Of a stretch of 64,000 bases of DNA, positions 1 to 11,267 are shown in pieces. The position numbers and the translations under genes are program-made. Source of the stretch: Prostheceraeus crozeri (Eukaryota; Platyhelminthes; Polycladida; Euryleptidae); NCBI GenBank assembly GCA_907163375.1, contig CAJQUW010001989.1, forward strand, positions 88,174-152,173, in the 5' to 3' direction. Every line of letters starts with the position of its first letter. The first letter of the stretch is position 1. The notes beneath the pieces were generated by a model. That model did no database searches, was not told the DNA's origin, and saw only the letters and a program-made list of their open reading frames with translations.

Positions 1-1
1 A

Positions 2-895
2 TTTGGTTGCAAGTCTGGGAGAAATCTACCATGATTTTAAAAGATCAAACCCCACTTTAGTTATAGGAAAGTCCAAGTTTTGTGCCCTCCGTCCTCCACA
101 TGTCCTTCTGTCTGGTGATATGCCGCATAATGTTTGTGTGTGCAAGACTCATGATGAATTCATCAGGTAGGTTTAAATACTTTGTAGGCCTGTGTATCAT
201 GCTATATTCATCTTCATTACGATAGGCTTATCAGTCATATATCCTACATAACCATGACTATCTGAATTGGTGCTATGATACTAGGAAACGATATTTATAA
301 TTAACTTTCAACTTAATGTTAACCAAAACATTTAAATCAAGCATTCAAATATATCCTCAAAACACTCGAGCATGTTGACGAATATTATCTTGATTAACAT
401 TTTTCAGCCTTCAAAATGCCATTGACTCATATCCCATGTATTGGCAAATATTATAAAGATTGGTACCTTACGGTTTCTTGTGATAATCCAAGCGATGCAT
501 GTTTTTTCAACGATTGCCCGACGTGTAGTGACGCAAAATTACTACAACAGAGGATCCCAGAGGATATGGATATTACACTAACTGTAACATGCCATAGATG
601 GATACGGGACACGGAATCAAATAGAGATATGCGAGTCCCAACAATAACTTCTCTGTCAGATGCAGTTCTGGTTAAGTTTAGGCGCAGAATCTTATGGATA
701 TAGATAAGTTCGATTAAGGTTTTGCTTTCAGAACCTGATTCAGCTGACGCCAGCATTCATCCGCCACCATGTCATCAAACTACGCCAATCACACGATTTT
801 CTATTGAGTAAATCTATCTGTCAGTTCTCCGCAAATGGTTGTTGTACAAATAGACTTCGCAGAAAATTATACCTGCGTTTGGCAAGACGATCCAT
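2..895 (+). pseudogene. Broken copy of an uncharacterised transposase-like multi-copy family
   Basis: Bases 2-166 are an open exon that encodes a segment with KSKFCALRPPHV and NVCVCKTHDEF. A GT donor follows at 167, and a TTTTCAG acceptor ends at 407. The second exon continues with a cysteine-rich stretch (CDNPSDACFFNDCPTC, about 475-520) and ends near 838-890 with VVVQIDFAENYTCVWQDD. From memory, this order of motifs (LRPxHV, NVCxCxxH, CxxCP, QxDFAENY) belongs to a large uncharacterised gene family that is expanded in cnidarians, echinoderms and other invertebrates. The DFAENY motif may be part of a nuclease or transposase core, which is inference. The second exon changes frame at least twice, near 450 and between about 700 and 840, so this copy looks dead. 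The 5' part lies outside the window. Confidence 0.55.
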
Positions 896-1014
896 TGAGC
901 TGCATCCAACATACTTCCTAATCCTAGATAAATTTGGCCTTTTTCATTTTACATTTTAATGAGTAATATTTATAAAGTTTTCATATTGCTTAACAGACTA
1001 CTTAGGGGCCATCC

Positions 1015-1832
1015 ATAAAGGACGTCCGCAGCGGGGGGGAGGGGGGGTCAGTCAAATGCGGACAGTTGCGGACGGGGAGAGGGGGCAGGGGGGCAAGAAA
1101 AAGCGGACGTCCGCTTATTCACAAGTTAAATCATTTTTGACACCGGATGGTTAGCGTTTGAAGTTCACCTCTTCACTGTGAAGGAATGGTAGACTAATGA
1201 CTTGTTAATCTGCGATCCAAATTCTGATGAAAATTGATTAATGAAATTAAGATAAGTAATACATGTAAACCGATGGACTATAAAAGAAATTAGTACATCA
1301 AATCGTTGACTAGTTTATAAAATCGTATAGATCTATAAATGTGCTGTCATGTAGTATATAGTATTCAAACGGGAGTTTGGCTTTTCTGTTATTAAGCTTT
1401 ATAGTATATGTTACTAGAGTGTAGGTTGTGAAGGTGTTTTATCTGTCTTTTAAGAATGTAAAATTTAAAAATTTGAAGATTGAGCAAGAAAATCGGTTGA
1501 AATTATTCCGTGGCTGACGTAGGATCATCACAACAAATCTGACAGGCTCTGTTATAACATGTACGTCTATCAAGAAATAAGCTAATCAATTATGTAGGTT
1601 ACAGACATATAGGCCTATGCACCAAAACGAAAAATAAGATGCAAACAAGGCTAAGATGCAACGAGACTAAATACCTAAGTGATAGTAACTCAGTTTCATA
1701 GCTAATACTGAAGGCTTATAAATGCGGACGTCCGGGGGGAGGGGGGGTCCGAAAATCCGGACACCTGCGGACAGAGGGGGGAGGGGGTCAAAAATAGTCA
1801 ATTTTCTGCGGACGTCCTTTATGGATGGCCCC
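1015..1832. mobile_element. PIF/Harbinger-like MITE with G-rich ends
   Basis: The element starts GGGGCCATCCATAAAGGACG and ends with the reverse complement of the same 20 bases. TTA flanks both ends (1012-1014 and 1833-1835), which suits the 3-bp duplication of PIF/Harbinger elements. There is no coding capacity. Inside both ends are GCGGACGTCCGC palindromes and long G tracts (about 1033-1095 and 1733-1792). The G tracts lie on the plus strand at both ends, so they are not part of the inverted symmetry. The family is inferred from terminus and target size only. Confidence 0.75.
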
Positions 1833-1970
1833 TTACATGCATTAAGCGCATACTACTCATAAAATCCTGTTTGATTAAGCAACACTCTCCCTTTTAGTAA
1901 TAAGAAGCTCAACGCACTCATGTGGAGCGTCTTAGTTGGTGATTTGGTCTATAGTAACGAAGACAAATTC

Positions 1971-2346
1971 GTACGTTCGTAACGGGACTTTAAGTCGATA
2001 ACAATGTATATATGGCTTAAGTATAATCAATTTCAAAGTTTAGAGCAACTATTATATGTCAACACTTCAGGGGTTAATAATTTTTAAAAATTTGAAATTT
2101 ACTTCAATAGAAAATGCAAATTGTAAAAAGTCAATTTTTTCCTTGTCTAAGTGGCGTACGTTCGTAACGAACAAAGATTGATCTCAAAATCAGAAATTAG
2201 ATATGATATCAGAGTTTTGAAACCGAAGTATTTGGTACAGTTCACTACTTGCATGATATGAATGATAGCTAAGAAAATAATTGGCTATAACATATATTTA
2301 TGATTCACCAAAGTGACAAAAATCTAATGATGGTACGTTCGTAACG
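1971..2346. repeat. Three GTACGTTCGTAACG motifs about 180 bp apart
   Basis: GTACGTTCGTAACG occurs at 1971-1984, 2156-2169 and 2333-2346, with start-to-start spacings of 185 and 177 bp. The sequences between the motifs show no clear similarity by eye. The motif is nearly self-complementary (CGTACG plus CGTTCGTAACG). It may be a subterminal repeat of a decayed DNA transposon. The rest of 1840-2690 is AT-rich and shows no gene. Confidence 0.6.
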
Positions 2347-2725
2347 AATGGAACTGCCTATTTGCTCAATCTTTCGTCCCAAAATTTTGAAATTTTGTCC
2401 CCATGTTTCAATATCTCATTTTATATGCAAAATGTGCGATGTTTTAGAGATATTCGTGATTTCATAGATAATTATTATTCATTTAGATTACTAATATTAT
2501 TATTCATTATAGATTTATTTTTGACGTGCACTTGTAAAGTTTAATCATTTATTAATTACTCGTACACATGTCAATCGGAGAATCTAATCTTTTGTCAGAT
2601 TATTGCTAGAACGCTGCTGTACTACGACACAACGAATTTTAGACCATAGATATGTTATTTCATCTCACCTAATGAAAGTCTTTATTCAAATCCTATACAA
2701 AGCATACTTCAAAAAAACCACTAAC

Positions 2726-3000
2726 CTGAGTATCAACAGCTCGTTGAGCAGCTAAGTCTACTTTGTTGCCAGCCAGAGCCATCACACGGACCGAACTGGC
2801 TTTTTCGTTCAGCTCGCGAACCCACGCTTTCGCTCTTTGGAAGGTATCTGCGTTTGTGATATCGTACACTACAATAGCTGCCTGCGCACCCCGGTAGTAC
2901 ATAGGCGCTAAGGAATGATATCGCTCTTGTCCCGCAGTGTCCCAGATTTCGAATTTGACTGTCGCATCGTCCACCACAACGGTCTGTGTTAAAAATGCGG
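2726..3000 (-). CDS. RAB5: Rab5-type small GTPase, internal exon (G3 and G4 motifs)
   Basis: This exon encodes a Rab5 segment from [20 protein letters not shown] through AVDTQ. It includes the G3 motif [20 protein letters not shown] and the G4 motif GNKVDLA. Rab5 is a GTPase of early endosomes that controls endosome fusion through effectors binding its switch regions. The acceptor reads CTTTCAG just before 3000 and the donor reads CAG|GTTAGT at 2726/2725. The split glycine/alanine codon joins in phase with the exon at 5196. The exon carrying the G5 (SAK) motif and the C-terminal prenylated cysteines is not visible in 1-2690 and probably lies left of the window. The family call rests on near identity to animal Rab5 across the whole exon. 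The paralogue is not determined. Confidence 0.93.
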
Positions 3001-3631
3001 CTGAAAGATAGGCAATGTTTATCACATTAAGAAAGCAAAGATCTATGTCAAATCAAATATTAAATTTTTAAATTATAATTTCGTAGTGGACTTTCAGATA
3101 GTACTACCGGAGTCATTCTTACTTGTGCTGAGTACGTAAGTTGATAAAGAGGCAACAGAAACTTAGTAAGAAGCAGAGTTGTCATCCAAATAAACAGTCC
3201 AACTCGGACGGAGTTTCCAGTGGCTATTAGGGCTGAGAGATTAAAGGTTTCTTGAAAATTGCTAATTTTCAAGTTACTTGTTTTCTTTGATTAAAACAGT
3301 TTCTGTTTGCCTGCGGAATGTTTTTTATACCGGGAGCCTCTTGTATACATTTTTTGAAACCTTACACAAGTGGCTTTCAAATAGAAACAGATGTTGGACA
3401 AATCCGTTTAATTTGACAGTCTTTATGATGCGAAAGACTGGAAAATATGAAACACAAAAACAATCTTTGATACGACATGGGATGCTTTGGTGAACTATCG
3501 ATCTACGCTACTTGCCTTGACATCAGCAGCCACAATTGTGCCGAAATAATCACCCACTAATCATAATTGCTTTAACAACTGATGTTTAATAGTCAGTGCT
3601 TGATCCTGCCAATTGACACAGTCGCATTTAA

Positions 3632-3706
3632 GCGGCTTGTCCACTCAGTCGGTAGAGCACAGGTCCAGTTAACCTGGGGTCGCAGGTTCGAATCCTACCA
3701 GCCGCA
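3632..3706 (+). tRNA. tRNA-like gene or tRNA pseudogene, anticodon AGT (Thr) if functional
   Basis: A 75-nt cloverleaf can be drawn. The acceptor stem is GCGGCTT with CAGCCGC (last pair mismatched), with discriminator A at 3706. The D arm is CTC/GAG around AGTCGGTA. The anticodon stem CAGGT/ACCTG is perfect, with loop CCAGTTA. The variable loop is GGGTC, and the T loop TTCGAAT lies in a perfect B box, GGTTCGAATCC. Two things are odd: position 33 is C instead of U, and there are about two extra bases between acceptor and D stems. These suggest a tRNA pseudogene or the head of a tRNA-derived SINE, though no SINE body or tail is obvious. It lies in the Rab5 intron on the opposite strand. Confidence 0.55.
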
Positions 3707-4122
3707 CATCTTTTGCATGGCAATTTGATCTATAGTTTATTTTTACTTCATTCTATTGTTAACATGTTTTGCACATGCTGACTGCCAAAAGCACACGAAA
3801 CTCTTCCGTTTTGGTCGCACCGAGGGATCATCTTTTTATTTGTCGATCATAGCGAAACTGACGCTGATTAATACATATATCATATCGAGATAGTACGCTG
3901 ATCACAAACGCTATCTCATAAATCAACGAGCTTTGATGGTGAGTTGATTGAACATGTGATGCATATTGACCGATTAACTTATAAAATTCTGTTCTGCCCT
4001 TTCAACATTCCCTGTCAAAACCAGACATTATATATCCTACAATTAATAAATTGGCCAAAGTCAATAAATATCATTACTTCTATAAAGGAGCACAGCACTT
4101 GTAATAACAAATTCAATTCATT

Positions 4123-4282
4123 CTTATTTTCGGACATTACCACCCAATAAATTGAAAACTACAATTGCACTACTTCTACAATGCTACTTGTGGACAGTAC
4201 TATACAGTACAATACTACTTGTACTACTGTTGACAACTACTTGTAGTTTTCAATTGATTGGGTGGTACTGTCCGAAAATAAG
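4123..4282. repeat. Short foldback repeat (MITE-like)
   Basis: About 42-bp arms (4123-4164 and 4241-4282) are inverted copies that begin CTTATTTTCGGACA and differ at about two or three sites. The 76-bp spacer is rich in TACTTGTA-type words. It looks like a minimal foldback MITE inside the Rab5 intron. Confidence 0.7.
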
Positions 4283-5195
4283 TATAAACATATACAATGT
4301 CCAACTTGAACGAAAATTTATTTCAGGCAACCTAAACGTTGTCTGAGAATGTGATTTTTCAGAGAAACGCGTGTAAGTTCCCAGCCTTGGTAACTAAGCT
4401 GTCTAGCACGTTTGATAAATCATTGCAGAGGCGATGTGGCTTACAGATATCCTATGATAAAAATACACCATACATTTCTCTGTGATCGACATTGAAAATG
4501 TAAAAAAAACAATGCTACAAAACTTACGGAGATATCTAGACAATTCTAGAATACTATCCAGAACCACCCAAAAGAGAAGAATTCTCTTTTTCTTGCCGTG
4601 GATTTATAGGACCTACTCAATGATAGCAAGATTAAAGACAAGACAAAACAATCGCTTCATCATTAAATCGCGAGGCCTTTCGACAGACTCTATTGATGTG
4701 ATCACGTTGGAGAACAAGAAAAAACAAGAAAAGGACATTGTATACAAAGTCAATAATATCTATTGTTTTGTCTTGCCTTTTTTCTTAATAATCTTAAGGC
4801 CAAAAATTGCTTCAATTGTATCAAAAATTTATAAGCCAATGTTCGTTGATGAACAAGTACCCTATTCCTATATGTAGCGTCCACCAGTCTTAAAAAACAT
4901 TATTAATTTTACCATCTATTCCACGTAGTCCTCCAAACTAAACAAGCGTCAAACTATTAGGATTGATAATGAACCGACCTCCCGAGACAGATCGATATAC
5001 ACATTGATGGGTAAGAGCTCATTATGTTATGGATGCCCCTCCCCTAACCGGGACGCTTTATCATTCCCAATTAAATATTTACATCAATTGAAGTGTCAAT
5101 CTATTATTCTAAATTACGCAAAAATTGGGCTGTCTGATACCCGTTAATTCTCGAAAAACCCAAGCTATATCACAGACTGATAGCATCCCACTCAC

Positions 5196-5319
5196 CTCCT
5201 ATCGTAGATTCTTGATATTCTTGGAATTGACCTTTACAAAATCGCAACACCAGACTTGATTTTCCAACAGCTGATTCACCGAGGAGGACAAGCTTAAACT
5301 GACACTGACGTTGTTGCAT
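5196..5319 (-). CDS. RAB5: Rab5-type small GTPase, P-loop exon
   Basis: The exon encodes [20 protein letters not shown] and continues to ESTIG. It carries the P-loop GESAVGKS (G1) and the switch I region. The donor is GGAG|GTGAGT at 5196/5195 and the split codon joins in phase to the exon ending at 3000. The 5' limit is uncertain. An ATG at 5319 would give [11 protein letters not shown], shorter than the roughly 15-20 residues that usually precede CQFKL in Rab5. Alternatively, CAG at 5307-5305 is an acceptor and the exon starts at 5304, with the N-terminus on an exon further right. I favour the second because of the usual N-terminal length, but cannot find that exon with certainty. Confidence 0.9.
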
Positions 5320-7139
5320 GGCAATTGTACAGAAAAAATACAGTAACTTTAGAGTCAATAATACTTTGTACAATCACGGTGCACCTCACACGGCTTCCCC
5401 AAAAGGTTCCTTTATCTGCAATTGAAAAGTCATGTTAAGAACACGATCAAATTTGTGACAGTCTTGTCTTTGTCTGAACCAATTTCACAAATATGATAGC
5501 GATGAAACGACAATTCCCACCATCAAGCATGATAACTTTAGATGTGCAATTAGCATATTGAACTTGAAATTGCATATTGCAAAGTAAAACTTCGACTGGT
5601 TTTCATTCAATAAGCATACATCAAACATACTACTGAATGTCACCTGGTAAGTGCGCTTGTAATAATTATATAACAGCCTAAATGTAAACGCAATGTAAGC
5701 AAAATCAAGTACTGAGCTGCATCCTCAGCTGAAAAAAATGGGAACAGACCTGAATGGCTGCTATTTCATCCAATATCAGGAATCATTAGCAGACGTAGTT
5801 CTCATCTCCCAACATTGACACAATTTCCTATTTAAACTTGCAGCCATACCCACGCAAATTTAAAAGTGTCATTCGGTCGAGTTTTTTACTTTGTCTCAGT
5901 CTTAACACTGTCACCTCATGAGTTAAACAGGACACCTGTCGCCATGCCTAGTAGCGAACAGCAGGCGAAAACAGAATTGATGACGTCACTACGGACAGAC
6001 CAATCATACGCTGCACGATGCTGCAGAGAAGCAGGTTAAAGCCAGGCGTTGAAATGTGCCTTGAGACTGCGCGTGGAAGTAAAATTCACTTACTCATTGT
6101 CCGTCGACATTCGACTATCACCATGGCGCATTGTTGCGCTCTTAATTGCAAGAACTATATTGATAATAGCATTTATAATGTATGCTTCTACAAATTTCCA
6201 TTTGACAAGAAATGCAAAAATTATGGAGTGATAAATTTGGAAGGGACTAATTTACTCCGTAAAAACGTTATCGGACATACTGTATTCATTTTACTAAAAA
6301 ACAAAGTGAAGAATCTATGATATACTCCATTACCTCATTTGCATAACAGGAAACAATCATTTTTCCACTTGAAAAAAACAGCCTTTCCTACCTTGAATTT
6401 GGGAAACAATGATTGCTTGTGAAATTTAAAAAATGGTGAAGCAATGTTGTAGAGAAATTGAACGCTAGCCGATCATGTCTCTTTTTCGTCGATGTTTCAT
6501 TTGCTGAGAATACAAGCTAAATTGCTCTACCTGATGAGAAGGTCTTGAGCCATTGAACCTTGAACCCACAGCTGACTTGTTTTCTGTGATTCAATTACTA
6601 TGCGAGTGCGGTATTTTACCGCCATAGGACTCGCAATTAATATATTTTCATCAGCTTATTCAGCATCATGTCAGTCAAGAATCTTTAAATACCGTACACT
6701 TCTTATTGACACCACATGTCCATACATCTTCCCTCGAGTCATTAGAAATCTACTTAGGGGTATAAGCTACTAGTTTTCGTTTGATTACTGAGACCTGTAC
6801 TCAATCAACGTTTCAACATCATTTATTCTGCTTCCCGATTGATCCGCTACGTTGATAGCAGCTTCTCTGAATTCCAATTAATCTTGGACCATTATATAAC
6901 CTACTTGTCGGTTTTGGCATTTTAAGATTGAATTGACTAGGATTCCACCTCCTCCAACTCCCACTTTGACAGTTGGTCGTTGTGATTCTTCGAAAGGGGA
7001 ATTAGCATTGGATCATAAATTCGCATGATGTACATGGTTTCTTTATCTATAATGTCTATGATGCTTATGCTCAAATTATAGATGCTCAGAAGTATAGTGC
7101 TTTGGTAGCCTAATGCTTCGGTAATGCGTTCTGCTTTCA
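5320..7139. other. No gene seen
   Basis: This should hold the 5' end or promoter of Rab5 on the minus strand. A possible 5' untranslated exon lies around 5390-5430, after a TTTTCAATTGCAG acceptor-like run. Otherwise I see only AT-rich sequence and short chance frames. Confidence 0.4.
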
Positions 7140-7700
7140 AGTAGCGCTATGACAGACTCGCAGTTGGAGCATCAAAATAAGAAACGACACAGAGAGATAC
7201 GCCCTCTACAAAGCAAAAGACAAGTTGCGAAATCAAGTAGAAAAAAAACGAAGCAATGAAAAGAATAAAAGATGAAGAATTGAAGAAATCCTTCCGTGAA
7301 AAGAATAGAAAACGCAAACAGCAACAAATGAAAGTCAAAAAGAGTCGAATCAGCAACCAAGAGAAATGGAAATGAGCAGGAAGAAACGCATAAGATTTAC
7401 AAAAAGAACAGAAAAATTAAAATACTACAAGTAAAGCTGTCTCGTTGTGCCACCATCTACTTCCACAGAATCTCCTTCGGCGTCTCAGACTACTCTTCCA
7501 GCGTCTCAGACAACTTACTCCGGCGTCTCCGACTACTCATTCGGCGTGTCAGGCCAATCCGGCGTCTCTGACTACTCCTAGTAGAGACAAAGAAGAAATT
7601 GTAGCAACTATTCTTGATTGCCTGTCCCCCAAGACGAGGCATCAGGTCAAAATGACATTGGCCGAATAGGCGGAAAAACCTATAAAGGCGGGAGTTATTC
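7140..7700 (+). pseudogene. Decayed lysine/arginine-rich transposon-associated protein, N-terminal part
   Basis: The plus strand encodes broken runs such as KDEELKKSFREKNRKRKQQQ, then a proline/threonine-rich stretch, then EEIVATILDCLSPKTRHQV (ending about 7667). The order (charged coiled coil, TTP-rich linker, short LSPxxR helix) recalls the N-terminal half of an uncharacterised invertebrate multi-copy family. The intact 195-aa gene at 10345-10932 may belong to the same family. Several in-frame stops are present, at about 7185, 7231 and 7372. The assignment is tentative. Confidence 0.35.
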
Positions 7701-7760
7701 AATAGGGCTCGAGGGACCCTAATAGGCAGCAATACTGAGGATACGTTTTCCGGAGTAGGC

Positions 7761-8340
7761 CTATTCGGGTTTTGAAGCTATAAAATTCTCAATGAAAGAA
7801 TGCGACGGAGCGTTGTCAATCACAACTATCACATTATCCTCGTTCCAGCGACAGTCCTTTAAGCGCTCTTGACATAATGTCTTTGCACCGTTCACTTTTT
7901 TAATTGATCCTCTACAGATCTCATGATGTGCCATGCCTCGCTTGCCCATGAGACCCCAGCAATGAATGTTTGCGCCTCGGCTGCTGGGCAGAGGCATGCG
8001 GTATCGAAAACCGCGAAGTGATAGGCCCACACGACAGTGACAGAATAGATTGGTGTTCGCATCGTCTTGGTTGAATATATCCTTTTGCAATGCTGCTTCA
8101 TGCATGAGGTGTCTGATTAAGTCAACACGCTTTTTCTTATCTTCCTCCGTATTAGTCGTGCCAGGGACAAATAAAACTTTCTTGATAGTATAAAGTTTAT
8201 TGGTTAAATGTCTGTGGATAGTAGATTTCGAAACGACGACACCAAATTCGAATCTTAAATTCTCCTTGATTTTTCTAGTGTTATCTGACTATTCTCCTCG
8301 AGAAGTCATTCGTTGCACATGCATTTTAACATTGACCCTC
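7761..8340 (-). mobile_element. Tc1/mariner-type (IS630 group, DDE_3-like) transposase remnant
   Basis: Read on the minus strand, the frame gives a helix-turn-helix end (VVVSKSTIHRHLTNKLYTIK). It continues into a catalytic segment with NQDDANTNLFC, LPSSRGANIHCWGLM and VIVVIDNAPSHSF. This is the pattern of IS630/Tc1/mariner enzymes: a first acidic residue in the F-x-D-E-x-N-like motif, and the second in IDNAPSH. One in-frame TAG lies near 8303, after SRGE. The frame stops at 7761 before the third catalytic acid would appear, so it is 3'-truncated. No inverted repeats were recognised. Confidence 0.75.
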
Positions 8341-9790
8341 CTTTCCTGCGAGCTGCAACACCATCCTCATCCATTCTGATCCAACGTCTTGCAGCTTTAA
8401 AATCGCTTGAGCTACTGATTTCCAATCGCCTTCCTTACTAGCACATTCGAGTATTCGTTGCTCAGCGATGCCATCAGCTTTCTTTTCTCTTCCTCAGAGT
8501 AGCTGGTTTAACACCACCATTTCACTTATGTCAGTGCCTGTAACTTCGGTGTCAGATGCAGAAGTGCTTATTAACGCTGACATCGCATGGAAAGTCATGA
8601 TTTTGTCCTCGTGTACTTTGAAAAACTTGACCAAATGAAAAAGACTAAATATCTCAGCACTTGATATTATCTCAATGCTATTCATACCAAACACAAGTAG
8701 CGAGCGAGTATCGTAGCTTAAAAACGTGTGGATCGCGCACTAACAAAGTGTGTGCATGTATGATGCATGGGATGATGGCACGTTAAACGAATTGAAGATT
8801 CTTACTTTTACTATTGTTCGATTTCTAAGAATGACTGACTCATTTTATCAGGTGATGTGATGATGTAGACTACGGATGTGGTTGTCAACTAACAGTGCGG
8901 TGTTTAGCCTCGTCTCATCATGAATATATGATATCATTGATTGCTTCAATGTCGTTTTAATTTTGTTGTAGAATGGAACTCGTCTTTACCGAGTGTTTTA
9001 AATTGAATGGGACAGGCTTTAGACTGAATTTTTAAATAGAACGGAACAGGCTTCAATTAGAATGGAGAAAGGTGCAGGACATAGGATATGCAATAATACA
9101 TCTAACTATTTCAGTTTTTTTATCTAACTGAATTAGGGCACGTAGTCATCAATAGGCCTAGCCTTATCTATGAGAAAAAAATCATTGAAGATCGATTCCA
9201 TATCATCACATCCGTTAACAATCAAAAGATCAAAACTAAAAACATACATAGTAAAAAAATATATACACAATTGAGAAGAACAAGATCACAGCTTAAACAG
9301 ATTGATTACACCTGCTTTCCAATGTGAGTCCTGCTCCTTTCTTCAAGCGATTGTTATTTTTGTTGCTGCCATTCATAGAGGCCCCTACACATCAAACCGA
9401 CAAAGCAGAAATACATGTTTAACGTGAGTCTTCATTCATATAGGCCTATAACATGAAAGTTGACTGAAATTCAAGAATTCCACTTGTGAATTTAAGGCAG
9501 TTAATTGTTGCATTAACCAAAGAGGTCATGAAAATTTTCGCTTTGTAATAGCAAAAGTCATCATTTTTTAGTGAAAGGTCATGAAAAGTGTTGATACCGC
9601 ATCACATTCTGTACTGATGATTGAAAGAAATGCAAGCACGGATTTTAAATCAATTTTTTGTTTTTTTGTTTTTGTTTTGCCTCTACTTTCGCTTCCACTT
9701 CAAAAGAAAGCAAATTTCCCATCGACCTGACGGGAAGTCCAAAACGTGCCTCATCGACTAGTTGCCGAACGGATTTTTAAGTCATTGGGC
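8341..9790. other. No gene seen
   Basis: The sequence is AT-rich. The minus-strand side near 8341-8500 could be a further decayed N-terminal part of the adjoining transposase. Nothing else recognisable. Confidence 0.4.
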
Positions 9791-10344
9791 CATTCCATTT
9801 ATCAGTGACGTGACATATTAAATTCCTTAAATGACATAAAAGTATGAATATTGTGAATTAGAGCTTGATATTTCATTTATATCTACTCTTTGTCATCAAG
9901 TATCGATTGTAAGAAACTGGACATTTTTTCAACTTTGACTTTGATTAGTTTCAGTTTTAAGATGTCTCAGTGACGTGACATTTTCTTCCCTAGATTTTGA
10001 TACTATCTCCTAAATTTTGAAATTCTTCTAAATTCTGTCGAAATTTTTCTAACTGTTATAAGGGTTTCCATGCTAGAGCGCTACTTAACATCATCGTAAA
10101 CCTTATTTTGATAGAAAGTTGAAACTTCGTGTTGAATTTAGCGATGGCCCATCTCAGTGACGTGACCCTCTGAAAATGCTAACACAAAAGGATTTGTAAA
10201 TGATATCAAATTCGTCTATTTTGCATCATAATTATTCAAAATGAGAAAAACTCAGTTTTCCATAGTGTATACATTTATTTAATTCAATAGATCGATCATT
10301 TCAGTGATCAAGAAGACTAGAAAATCAAGAAAGTCTACATATGG

Positions 10345-10932
10345 TCACACAAATCGGAGTTGTAGACGACTCCCACAGCCTACTGGGATAGGGTCGTCCA
10401 ACAATCGTAGGATGTCCTTGATGGGGTAGTCAAGGATGTCTTCCTTGTTTGGCCATTTGTATGTACCGACACTTGTAGCCTCCAGACTTGCCACCGTGAC
10501 CCGACCAGGGACAGTGACTTCTCGGACAAGTCCGCGGTATTCTTGGCCTTCGTAGTTAAATGCCACCCACTTTCCAACTTCAAGATTCATTTGGAAAGCA
10601 GGGGCAGCGATCGTCGCGGTCACCTCCTCTTCTACCGCGTCAACAATGTCTCTCTGCCGGATAATGACCTTCAACTGCTTCGACGACGTTGACGTGAGAG
10701 ACATCAAGATGGAATTTTCTTTGTTCTGCTCCCTGAGCCTTTCGCGCTGACGACGCTTCCTTTCATTCTGAGCCATTTTCTTCTTAGCTATAAGAAGATC
10801 TTTCTCTGCATTGTCGACCATTCCTTGTATCTTCTTCTTCTGACACTCGCGGTACCTTCTTGCCTTTTCTGCCTCCGACCATCTACCGCTCTCTTGAAGC
10901 CGAGACTTGTACGTGCGTTGGTACTGTGACAT
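10345..10932 (-). CDS. Intact 195-aa protein: basic coiled coil plus C-terminal barrel-like domain
   Basis: Residues 1-75 are strongly charged and helical (SRLQESGRWSEAEKARRYRE, then KRRQRERLREQNKE), suited to DNA or RNA contact or a coiled coil. A serine/threonine linker follows. Residues about 115-195 form a compact domain with VGKWVAFNYEGQEYRGLV and a WP motif (YKWPNKEDILDYPI), ending in PIPVGCGSRLQLRF. From memory, this C-terminal module (VGxWVxVxYxGxxYPGxV, WKWPxxxDxxxY, PPxPVxxRGxFxF) closes large uncharacterised transposon-type proteins in cnidarians and echinoderms. It looks Tudor/SH3-like, which is inference. Those relatives carry a long central region that is absent here, so this may be an internally deleted derivative kept open. 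The flanking motif array supports a mobile origin. Confidence 0.7.
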   Translation of the reverse strand: MSQYQRTYKSRLQESGRWSEAEKARRYRECQKKKIQGMVDNAEKDLLIAKKKMAQNERKRRQRERLREQNKENSILMSLTSTSSKQLKVIIRQRDIVDAVEEEVTATIAAPAFQMNLEVGKWVAFNYEGQEYRGLVREVTVPGRVTVASLEATSVGTYKWPNKEDILDYPIKDILRLLDDPIPVGCGSRLQLRFV

Positions 10933-11057
10933 GATTCTATTTGATCTAAATGTCGGCCAGTTTATATATCAGATGCTTCATTCAATTTCAAATTTGAATT
11001 TAAATATATTTCGTTCAAAGGCGGCAACAATAGAAAGCTTATTTCAATGTGTGTGGT

Positions 11058-11233
11058 TATTTAGATATCTATGATTCTCACGATTAGCATCTACTGTTGA
11101 TGATTGTATGACTCATCGAATTCAGTGAAATTCCTGTGTAAGCTAAGGTCATTTAGATATCTATGATTCTCACGATTAGCATCATTCTGCTGTTGATGAT
11201 TGTATGACTCATCGAATTCATTGTAATTCCTAT
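11058..11233. repeat. Local tandem duplication, about 80 bp
   Basis: 11058-11138 and 11149-11233 share GATATCTATGATTCTCACG and TGTATGACTCATCGAATTCA with a few differences and a small indel (the second copy has ATTCTG inserted). Confidence 0.85.
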
Positions 11234-11267
11234 GTTAAAAGAAAACTGTTGAACGTTGACTCAAGGA

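Larger units (their letters stand above)
3001..5195 (-). other. Rab5 intron
   Basis: This is the 2.2-kb GT-AG intron between the two Rab5 exons. It holds a tRNA-like sequence (3632-3706) on the opposite strand and a foldback repeat (4123-4282). The open frames at 3944-4877 are short, AT-driven and unlike any family I know. Confidence 0.85.

Noticed and set aside
1-2690. Last Rab5 exon (ETSAK motif and C-terminal cysteines)
   Set aside because: I looked on the minus strand and found no matching sequence. It is probably outside the window.
4482-4877. 131-aa open frame in the Rab5 intron
   Set aside because: AT-driven composition and no domain or family resemblance. It lies antisense inside an intron.
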